In this document: positions 6,794 to 12,370 of the stretch, one piece after another
Numbering within the stretch: position 1 is the first letter of the stretch
Layout of the letters: each line of letters opens with the position of its first letter
Assembly: GCA_012036325.1 (NCBI GenBank)
Contig: JAAUPC010000069.1
Span: 1-12,370, forward strand
DNA: 12,370 bases
Direction of reading: 5' to 3'
DNA from: Paracoccaceae bacterium
Lineage (GTDB): Bacteria; Pseudomonadota; Alphaproteobacteria; Rhodobacterales; Rhodobacteraceae
Program-made: the position numbers and the translations under genes
The notes under the pieces: model-generated
What the model was told of the DNA's origin: nothing
Seen by the model: the letters and a program-made list of their open reading frames with translations, nothing else
The model's database searches: none

Positions 6794-8050
6794 ATGTGGG
6801 CCTATCTTCTGGCGCGGCGCGCGTTGCAGCCGGTTATGCGTGTGGTGCTCCGCCGCCGCTTGGCGCAGGGCAAGGAGGACCCGGCCCGCATCGGCGAAAA
6901 GCTGGGCCAGCCAACGCTGCCCCGTCCAGACGGGCCTTTGGTCTGGGTCCATGCCGTAGGGCTGGGTGAGGTGCTTGCCCTGCGCCCGTTGATCGACGCG
7001 CTGCAGGTTCAGCAGCCGGGCCTTGGCGTCCTTGTGACCTCAACCGCGCGGTCCTCGGCGCAAGTGATCGGCGCGAACCTGCCAGCGGGGGCGTTGCACC
7101 AGATGCTGCCCCTCGATGGACCAGATTTCCTAAGGGCCTTCCTCGATCACTGGCACCCGGACCTGTCGATCTGGTCCGAGCAGGACCTCTGGCCCGGCGC
7201 CGTCCACGATGCCGCCAAACGGGGTATTCCCCTCGCTTACGTCAACGCGCGGATGAACGCAGCATCCTATGCTAAGCGCGCCCGGATCGCCGGGATTTAC
7301 CGCGCCACGGTGGCCCGATTTGCCCGCGTCCTCGCTCAGGATGCCGAAAGCGCCGACAATCTGCGCAAGCTTGGGGCAACAAACGTCCGCCAGATGCGCT
7401 CGCTGAAACCGGCTGCACAGCCGTTGAACGCGGACCCCGGCGATTTGGCACAACTTCAGGCGCAGCTTGCAGGCCGCAAGGTCTGGGTCGCCGCCTCCAC
7501 CCATGCTGCGGATGAGGCGGTGGTAATCGCCGCCCACGCCCGACTACATGCACAGAACCCGGCCTGGCTTTTGATCCTGACCCCCCGCCTGCCCGCCCGC
7601 GCGGCTGAGGTGGGTACATCACTGGCCGCCACAGGGCTGACCTATGCGCAGCGCAGCCTTCACCAACCCCCTCAGCCGCAAACCGCCGTCCTTCTGGCCG
7701 ATACCTTTGGCGAACTTGGCCTTTGGTACCGCCTGGCCCAATGCGCCTTTGTCGGCGGCTCATTCGGCGGCCTTGGTGGCCACAACCCATGGGAGGCGGT
7801 CTGCCTTGGTCTGCCAGTCCTCTCTGGTCCAGATACCGCCAATTTCCGCGCTGACTATGCCGAGCTTGCGGCCCAAGGCCTTGCACAGGTGCTGCCCGAA
7901 GATGGCAGTGCCACCGCGCTGGTGGAGAATGTTCTGAACAGCACAGGCCATGGCCAGCTTGACGCCGTCCGCGCGCTGATCGACACCGCGCGGGATGAGG
8001 TTGCGCTGCTCGCGCGGGACCTCTTGTCCCTGATGAAAGCGCCGCCGTGA
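6794..8050 (+). CDS. WaaA-like 3-deoxy-manno-octulosonate (Kdo) transferase, GT30, first copy
   Basis: GT30 enzymes move Kdo from CMP-Kdo to lipid A precursor at the inner face of the inner membrane. This 418-residue protein shows RIGEKLG (32-38), WVHAVGLGEV (51-60, E59 matching the catalytic glutamate), IWSEQDLWP (126-134), NARM (151-154), AASTHAADE (233-241) and GGSFGGLGGHNPWEA (321-335). It departs from canonical WaaA: the usual acidic 'ETELWP' is SEQDLWP, the 'GEE' after STH is ADE, and 'TGNLKFD' is replaced by RSLKPAA. The N-terminus is basic and amphipathic instead of a clear membrane anchor. It begins directly after the deacetylase stop and overlaps the second copy by GTGA. It may use a modified acceptor or another ulosonate donor. 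Confidence 0.8.
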   Translation: MWAYLLARRALQPVMRVVLRRRLAQGKEDPARIGEKLGQPTLPRPDGPLVWVHAVGLGEVLALRPLIDALQVQQPGLGVLVTSTARSSAQVIGANLPAGALHQMLPLDGPDFLRAFLDHWHPDLSIWSEQDLWPGAVHDAAKRGIPLAYVNARMNAASYAKRARIAGIYRATVARFARVLAQDAESADNLRKLGATNVRQMRSLKPAAQPLNADPGDLAQLQAQLAGRKVWVAASTHAADEAVVIAAHARLHAQNPAWLLILTPRLPARAAEVGTSLAATGLTYAQRSLHQPPQPQTAVLLADTFGELGLWYRLAQCAFVGGSFGGLGGHNPWEAVCLGLPVLSGPDTANFRADYAELAAQGLAQVLPEDGSATALVENVLNSTGHGQLDAVRALIDTARDEVALLARDLLSLMKAPP

Positions 8051-9360
8051 TCCTGCAGCTTTTCCTTTTGGTCTACCGGCTGGCATGGCTCCTCCTCTTG
8101 CCGGTCGTGCTGGTCTACCTTTGGCATCGCGGCCGCAAGGACCCCGACTATCGCTCGCACCTGGCGGAGCGTTTTGGGTTCTACACCCGCGCCCGGCCGC
8201 AAGGGGTGATCTGGCTGCATGTGGTCAGCCTTGGCGAAACCCGGTCCGCTGCGGGGCTGATCCGGGCGTTGCTGGCACGCGGTGACCGGGTCCTCTTGAC
8301 CCATTTCACCCCGGCCGGTCGCCGCGAATCCGCGCGCCTCTTTGCAGCCGAGATTGCCACAGGCGCCGTGACCGTCGTCTGGGTGCCCTTCGACATGGCC
8401 TGGTGCCACCGCCGCTTTCTGGCCGCCTGCCGCCCCCGCATCGGCCTGACGCTTGAGGTGGAGATCTGGCCCGCCATGATCTTCACCGCCCGCGCCGCTG
8501 GGGTGCCGCTTTACCTGTGCAACGGTCAATACGCGACCCGGCCCCTTGCCCGCGACAGCCGTGGCCTGCGCCTGCGCCAAAGGGTGATCCGCGGGCTTGC
8601 CGGGGCGCTGGTAAAATCGCAGTTGCAGGCGGATAGGTTTGCCCGCATCGGCCTCAGGAACGTGTCCGTCACGGGAGAGTTGCGCTTTGACCAGCCGGTC
8701 CCCGAAAGTCAGCTGGCGGCCGCCAGCACCCTCCGTGCAACGATCCCGCTTGGGCGTGAGGTCATCACCATCGCCAGCGGCGTGCAGGGCGAAGAGGCGC
8801 TGTTTGCCACGGCTATCCAAACGATCAAATCCCGGTCAAACCCTGCCCCGCTATTCGTCTACGTCCCCCGCGCCCCAGAACGGTTTGACACTGTCGCCCA
8901 GTCGCTGGGGGCGGCGGGTCTGGTCGTGACGCGGCGCAGCCGTGCGCTTGGTTCCGACCTGTCGCCGCTTTCCCCGTTGGACAAGGCTGACGTGCTTCTG
9001 GGCGACAGCTTGGGTGAAATGTTCTTCTACCTCGCCCTCTGTGACCGCGCCATCGTGGGTGGCGGCTTCACCGAACGGGGGGCCCACAATATCATCGAGC
9101 CGTTGATGCTGGGCAAGCCCGTGCTGACTGGCCCGCATGTCTGGACCATCGAATACCCCTTTGCCGAGGCCGAGGCGCTGGGCATCGCCCGCAGCTTGCC
9201 GGACGCTGACGCGCTGATGGCCGCGCTGGAAGAACCAAGGCCGCAAGTCGCCGACCAGATCGCGGCCTTTCTGGCGGAACACAGCGGCGCCAGCGCCAAG
9301 ACTCTGGCGGCGATTGATCGGGTTCTGGCTGCCAAGACCGGGGGGGTAGGCCGCCTTTGA
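8047..9360 (+). CDS. WaaA-like 3-deoxy-manno-octulosonate (Kdo) transferase, GT30, second copy
   Basis: This 437-residue protein has the full WaaA layout. Residues 2-27 are a hydrophobic membrane anchor followed by WHRGRKDPDY, as in typical WaaA. Motifs are WLHVVSLGET (56-65, catalytic E64), LEVEIWP (136-142), TGELRFD (209-215), PRAPERF (274-280), GDSLGEM (319-325) and GGGFTERGAHNIIEP (338-352). It departs at NGQYATRP (159-166), where 'NARLSERS' is expected, and at ASGVQGEE (243-250), where 'ASTHxGEE' is expected. It is therefore the closer of the two copies to the housekeeping enzyme, but not a clean match. The start is GTG overlapping the previous stop. It is the last gene of the plus-strand run; a hairpin follows 38 bases later. 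I cannot tell whether the genome has another waaA. Confidence 0.82.
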   Translation: MILQLFLLVYRLAWLLLLPVVLVYLWHRGRKDPDYRSHLAERFGFYTRARPQGVIWLHVVSLGETRSAAGLIRALLARGDRVLLTHFTPAGRRESARLFAAEIATGAVTVVWVPFDMAWCHRRFLAACRPRIGLTLEVEIWPAMIFTARAAGVPLYLCNGQYATRPLARDSRGLRLRQRVIRGLAGALVKSQLQADRFARIGLRNVSVTGELRFDQPVPESQLAAASTLRATIPLGREVITIASGVQGEEALFATAIQTIKSRSNPAPLFVYVPRAPERFDTVAQSLGAAGLVVTRRSRALGSDLSPLSPLDKADVLLGDSLGEMFFYLALCDRAIVGGGFTERGAHNIIEPLMLGKPVLTGPHVWTIEYPFAEAEALGIARSLPDADALMAALEEPRPQVADQIAAFLAEHSGASAKTLAAIDRVLAAKTGGVGRL

Positions 9361-9398
9361 TGTCCTGCGTGGACAAATCTTGAGGCAAGCAATTTCAG

Positions 9399-9434
9399 AA
9401 GGTTGCTGGATCGGTTTAACGATTCAGCAACCTT
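9399..9434 (+). terminator. Hairpin between convergent genes, probable transcription terminator
   Basis: A 15-bp stem (9399-9413 AAGGTTGCTGGATCG with 9420-9434 CGATTCAGCAACCTT) closes a six-base loop GTTTAA. The one non-Watson-Crick pair is G-U in plus-strand RNA but A-C in minus-strand RNA, so it folds better on the plus strand, after the second GT30 gene. Only three T residues follow, so it is not a textbook rho-independent terminator. It sits in the 122-base gap between convergent genes and could stop transcription from both sides. Confidence 0.55.
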
Positions 9435-9482
9435 TGCGCCCCGGAGTGGCACCACTGCAGAGCGCCGCCCGGTCGACCGTTT

Positions 9483-11138
9483 TTACCGCGCGAAGCGCTT
9501 GTATTTCACCCGCTTCGGCTCCAGCGCATCTGGCCCCAGACGGCGAACCTTGTCTTCCTCGTAGGCCTGGAAGTTGCCTTCGAACCATTCGACATGCGCG
9601 TCGCCTTCGAAGGCAAGGATATGGGTGCAGAGACGGTCAAGGAAGAAGCGGTCGTGGCTGATGATGATCGCGCAGCCAGCGAAGTCTTCAATGGCGGCTT
9701 CCAGCGCCTGCAAGGTTTCAACGTCAAGGTCGTTCGTCGGTTCGTCAAGGAGGAGGACGTTGCCGCCGGATTTCAGAAGCTTGGCCATGTGAACGCGGTT
9801 ACGCTCACCGCCCGACAGGAGGCCGACCTTCTTCTGCTGGTCGGTGCCCTTGAAGTTGAAGGCCCCGGTGTAGACGCGGGAGTTCATCTGCATGTCGCCC
9901 AGATGGATGACCTCGGCCCCGCCGGAGATTTCTTCCCAGACGTTCTTGTTGGGGTCCAAGGCATCACGCGACTGGTCGACGAAGGCCAGTTTCACCGTCT
10001 CACCCAACTTGATCGTGCCTTCATCCGGCGGTTCCTGCCCGATGATCATGCGGAAGAGGGTGGACTTGCCCGCCCCGTTCGGGCCGATCACGCCGACGAT
10101 GGCCCCCGGCGGCACGGTGAAGGACAGGTTCTCGATCAGAAGCTTGTCGCCCATGTGCTTTTTCAGGCCCTCAACCTCGATCACCTTGTTGCCGAGGCGT
10201 TCGCCGTTTGGGATGATGATCTGCGCCTGGGAGGAGCGTTCCAGCACGGTCTGGCCGGCCATCTCATTATACCGCGCGAGGCGGGCCTTGCCTTTCGACT
10301 GACGGGCCTTTGCGCCGGAACGGATCCACTCCAGTTCCTTCTCCAGCGCCTTTTGCTTGGACTTGTCCTCACGCGCTTCCTGCGCCATGCGCTTGGCCTT
10401 CTGGTCTAGCCAGGCGGAATAGTTGCCTTCGTAAGGAATGCCGCGGCCCCGGTCGAGTTCCAGGATCCAGGACGTGATGTCGTCCAGGAAGTAACGGTCG
10501 TGGGTGACGATCAGGATAGTGCCCTTGTAGTCGATCAGGTGCTTTTGCAGCCAGGCGATCGATTCCGCATCAAGGTGGTTGGTCGGTTCGTCCAGAAGCA
10601 GCATGTCCGGCTTTTCAAGCAACAACTTGCACAGCGCGACGCGGCGGCGTTCGCCACCCGAAAGCGTGGTCACATCGGCATCATCCGGCGGGCAGCGGAG
10701 CGCGTCCATGGCGACGCCGACGGTGGCCTCAAGCTCCCACAGATTTTGCGCATCGATCTGGTCTTGCAGGGCGGCCATCTCTTCGGCGGTTTCGTCCGAA
10801 TAGTTCATGGCAAGTTCGTTGTAGCGGTTCAGGATCGCCGTCTGCTCGGCCACGCCCAGCATCACGTTCTCCTTGGCCGTCAGGGTCGGGTCAAGGTGCG
10901 GTTCCTGTGCAAGATAGCCGACCTTTGCGCCTTTGGCGGCCCAGGCCTCACCTTTGAAGTCGGTGTCCATGCCCGCCATGATCTTCAACAGCGTGGATTT
11001 CCCCGCGCCATTGACGCCCACCACACCGATCTTAACCCCGGGCAGGAAGTTGAGGTGAATGCTCTCAAAGCACTTCTTGCCGCCCGGGTAGGTCTTGGAG
11101 ACGTTCTCCATGTGGTAGACATATTGATAGCTGGCCAT
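9483..11138 (-). CDS. ettA: Energy-dependent translational throttle protein EttA (ABC-F)
   Basis: EttA is a soluble ABC-F ATPase that binds the ribosomal E site and gates the first steps of elongation according to the ATP/ADP ratio. The 551 residues match the usual length (about 555). Site 1 has Walker A GVNGAGKST (41-49), signature LSGGE (159-163) and Walker B MLLLDEP (179-185). Site 2 has GPNGAGKST (352-360), LSGGE (441-445) and VLLLDEP (461-467). An arm insertion (about 92-133, ending in the NLWELEATVG segment) and the charged P-site tRNA-interaction linker (about 244-300, rich in Lys/Arg/Glu, with ARQSKGKARLARY) identify EttA rather than Uup or YheS. There are no membrane segments. The start ATG is preceded by GGAG six bases upstream. 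It is monocistronic, convergent with the glycan genes and divergent from the exported protein. Confidence 0.95.
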   Translation of the reverse strand: MASYQYVYHMENVSKTYPGGKKCFESIHLNFLPGVKIGVVGVNGAGKSTLLKIMAGMDTDFKGEAWAAKGAKVGYLAQEPHLDPTLTAKENVMLGVAEQTAILNRYNELAMNYSDETAEEMAALQDQIDAQNLWELEATVGVAMDALRCPPDDADVTTLSGGERRRVALCKLLLEKPDMLLLDEPTNHLDAESIAWLQKHLIDYKGTILIVTHDRYFLDDITSWILELDRGRGIPYEGNYSAWLDQKAKRMAQEAREDKSKQKALEKELEWIRSGAKARQSKGKARLARYNEMAGQTVLERSSQAQIIIPNGERLGNKVIEVEGLKKHMGDKLLIENLSFTVPPGAIVGVIGPNGAGKSTLFRMIIGQEPPDEGTIKLGETVKLAFVDQSRDALDPNKNVWEEISGGAEVIHLGDMQMNSRVYTGAFNFKGTDQQKKVGLLSGGERNRVHMAKLLKSGGNVLLLDEPTNDLDVETLQALEAAIEDFAGCAIIISHDRFFLDRLCTHILAFEGDAHVEWFEGNFQAYEEDKVRRLGPDALEPKRVKYKRFAR

Positions 11139-11144
11139 GACGCG

Positions 11145-11148
11145 CTCC
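11145..11148 (-). promoter_or_regulatory. Ribosome-binding site of ettA
   Basis: On the minus strand GGAG lies six bases before the ATG at 11138, which supports that start codon. Confidence 0.6.
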
Positions 11149-11167
11149 GGGTTCGGGGGTTGGCGCG

Positions 11168-11196
11168 TATGTAGCGATGATGGCGCGGCGCTGCAA
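11168..11196 (-). promoter_or_regulatory. Possible sigma-70 promoter of ettA
   Basis: On the minus strand, TTGCAG (11191-11196) and TACATA (11168-11173) are separated by exactly 17 bases. Transcription would start near 11160, giving a leader of about 20 bases with the GGAG site inside it. The -35 is good and the -10 is weak (three of six consensus bases), as is often seen in GC-rich alphaproteobacteria. It lies in the 137-base divergent region shared with the exported-protein gene. Confidence 0.4.
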
Positions 11197-11262
11197 CGGG
11201 CTGGGTGCGGGGAACCGGACTTGGCAATCAGGATCGTTTCGCCCCATCTGCAGCCCGTGAAG

Positions 11263-11268
11263 AAGGAG
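11263..11268 (+). promoter_or_regulatory. Ribosome-binding site of the exported-protein gene
   Basis: AAGGAG lies seven bases before the ATG at 11276 and thirteen before the in-frame ATG at 11282, so it favours the first. It is among the strongest Shine-Dalgarno sites in the window. Confidence 0.7.
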
Positions 11269-11275
11269 ATGCAGG

Positions 11276-11839
11276 ATGATTATGCGATTGGGTTTGACCA
11301 TGGCGGTGCTGGTGGCCGGTGCAGCGACCGCGCAGGTGACAAACTTTGATGCGCCGGGAAACCTTGCCGCGACCGTGGACCCCGGCTGCGTGACCATGGC
11401 CGGGGCGGACGTGCGGCTGTCACCGCCTGATCTTGGCCTTGGTGTCCAGGCCTGCGTCGGCCAAGGCGACTGGGACGCTGCGGCCGATCTTTACGCGCTG
11501 ATGCTGCTCCGCGCCACGTTTGACACCAAGCGGGTGGAAGATCCCAGCGCGCATCAGGCGGGTGAGGTGCTGTCGCTGCAGGTGACTGAAACCTTGTCTG
11601 AAGCCGAGCGGGCCAGGCTGGGCGAAGCCCTTATGAAATTTGCCGATCCGCAGGGGGCGCAGAAGAAGGTCTTTTGTCGGGCCATCACCGCGGCCGGTGT
11701 GCCACAGCATGACCCGTCCTGGATGATCCAGCATGGCATGGGCGCGTTCCTTGGGTCTGAAGGAGACGGGCTGGTCAAGGGTTTTGACGCCGAGTCTGCC
11801 TGGGCCCTGATCCTGCGCCAGGACCTGTCCTGCGGGTAA
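11276..11839 (+). CDS. Small exported protein of unknown function, four cysteines
   Basis: I do not recognise a family. The 187-residue product has a short Sec signal peptide (residues 1-19, basic start, hydrophobic core LTMAVLVAGAA, cleavage at ATA before Q20), so the mature protein of about 168 residues is probably periplasmic. It has four cysteines (C38, C60, C134, C186), an even number that would allow two disulfides. The middle (about 65-125) is predicted helical, with GDWDAAADLYALMLLRATFD resembling one helical-repeat (TPR- or Sel1-like) unit, but I see no repeated copies. Codon use is typical of the window. It stands alone between ettA (divergent) and nadD (same strand, over 100 bases away), so the neighbours give no clue to its job. 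Confidence 0.8.
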   Translation: MIMRLGLTMAVLVAGAATAQVTNFDAPGNLAATVDPGCVTMAGADVRLSPPDLGLGVQACVGQGDWDAAADLYALMLLRATFDTKRVEDPSAHQAGEVLSLQVTETLSEAERARLGEALMKFADPQGAQKKVFCRAITAAGVPQHDPSWMIQHGMGAFLGSEGDGLVKGFDAESAWALILRQDLSCG

Positions 11840-11925
11840 GCCAACGGCGAGGGTCAATGCCGCGTACTAGTTGGGCTATCTAAGCGCCCGCTGTAGCCAG
11901 GCCATTGTAAAGCCGCGCTAATTGC

Positions 11926-11937
11926 GGTCAATTGACC
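11926..11937. promoter_or_regulatory. Perfect 12-bp palindrome upstream of nadD, possible operator
   Basis: GGTCAATTGACC is an exact inverted repeat with no spacer, 24 bases before the first plausible nadD start and 86 after the stop of the exported-protein gene. Its symmetry would suit a dimeric repressor. The remainder of the 153-base gap shows only a weak 5-bp inverted repeat (GGCTA/TAGCC, about 11873-11896) and no clear promoter. No regulator is assigned. Confidence 0.3.
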
Positions 11938-11992
11938 TTTGGGCCACGCAGTGGGGAACAATGCGGCAAGGGTTTCCTCCGGCGCGCGGGGC

Positions 11993-12370
11993 ATGGTGAT
12001 AGGCCTTCTTGGCGGGTCCTTCGATCCGGCGCATGACGGGCATGCCCACATCACGCGTGAGGCGATGAAGCGGATGGGTCTGGATCAGGTCTGGTGGCTG
12101 GTGTCTCCGGGCAATCCCTTGAAGGCCCGCCAGCCCGCACCGATGGCCGACCGTTTGGCAGAGGCGCACAAGGTCATGCGGCACCCGCGCGTCAAGATCA
12201 CCGCGCTAGAGGCCGCACTTGGCACGCGCGCCACGGCTGACACGCTGGACCGGCTGCGCCAAATCTATCCCGGGGTCAGCTTTGTCTGGCTGATGGGGGC
12301 CGACAACCTGGTGCAGTTCCACCGCTGGGAACGCTGGCGCGACATCCTGCGCGGCGTGGCGGTGGGTGTG
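11993..12370 (+). CDS. nadD: Nicotinate-nucleotide adenylyltransferase NadD, N-terminal part (runs off the window)
   Basis: NadD joins nicotinate mononucleotide to AMP from ATP, giving deamido-NAD in NAD biosynthesis. From the ATG at 11993, 126 residues are visible: GLLGGSFDPAHDGH (4-17) with the nucleotidyltransferase (H/T)xGH motif at H14-H17, WWLVSPGNPLK (34-44) and FVWLMGADNL (97-106), all typical. The C-terminal SxTxxR region lies outside the window. The start is uncertain. GTG at 11951 and TTG at 11939 are in frame upstream, without good ribosome-binding sites. The ATG at 11961, in another frame, encodes MRQGFPPARG, which resembles the N-terminus I expect for this enzyme in Rhodobacteraceae; one base is missing to join it to the body of the gene. 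Confidence 0.9.
   Translation, partial: MVIGLLGGSFDPAHDGHAHITREAMKRMGLDQVWWLVSPGNPLKARQPAPMADRLAEAHKVMRHPRVKITALEAALGTRATADTLDRLRQIYPGVSFVWLMGADNLVQFHRWERWRDILRGVAVGV

Noticed and set aside
7855..8820. 321-codon open frame on the minus strand across the GT30 junction
   Set aside because: It spans the end of one GT30 gene and the start of the other; both plus-strand proteins have conserved motifs throughout the overlap.
9594..11174. Two long plus-strand frames (9594-10409 and 10500-11174) opposite ettA
   Set aside because: They mirror the minus-strand EttA reading, which carries two full ABC domains; the plus products are Val/Asp/His-rich shadows.

Overview
The window reads as a GC-rich alphaproteobacterial chromosome, most likely a member of the Rhodobacteraceae/Paracoccaceae. 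The evidence is the codon use, the weak Shine-Dalgarno sites, the frequent 4-nt ATGA/GTGA start-stop overlaps, and a NadD N-terminus of the type I associate with that group. No database search was possible, so all names rest on recognised motifs.

Layout. 1-98: one end of an IS3-family insertion sequence, with the first 21 codons of orfA reading out of the window on the minus strand. 100-330: a short doubtful ORF abutting the IS, possibly the remnant of a gene cut by it. 331-590: leader of the next operon. 591-4651: a glycine betaine/choline-type ABC importer (periplasmic binding protein, ATPase, and a permease made of two fused membrane domains), with a strong hairpin terminator/attenuator between the binding-protein gene and the ATPase gene. 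4648-9360: a tightly packed envelope-glycan cassette: a two-lobed GNAT acyltransferase, a NodB-type polysaccharide deacetylase and two tandem, diverged WaaA-like (GT30) Kdo transferases. 9361-9482: convergent intergenic spacer with a 15-bp hairpin. 9483-11138 (minus): ettA, an ABC-F ribosome-associated ATPase. 11276-11839: a small exported four-cysteine protein of unknown function. 11993-end: the 5' part of nadD.

How the genes work together. The importer is complete and probably takes up an osmoprotectant such as glycine betaine or choline. Its permease gene overlaps the GNAT gene by four bases, and all junctions from 2618 to 8050 are overlaps, abutments or short gaps, so importer and glycan genes probably share transcripts. 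The four glycan proteins look like a cytoplasmic or inner-membrane-face set that adds Kdo-like sugars to a lipid- or saccharide-bound acceptor and edits acyl groups on it. The product is not known to me. ettA, the exported protein and nadD are separate units.

Most unusual points: the pair of GT30 paralogues whose departures from the usual WaaA motifs fall at different places; their linkage to an osmolyte importer; and an apparent one-base frame break in the nadD N-terminus.
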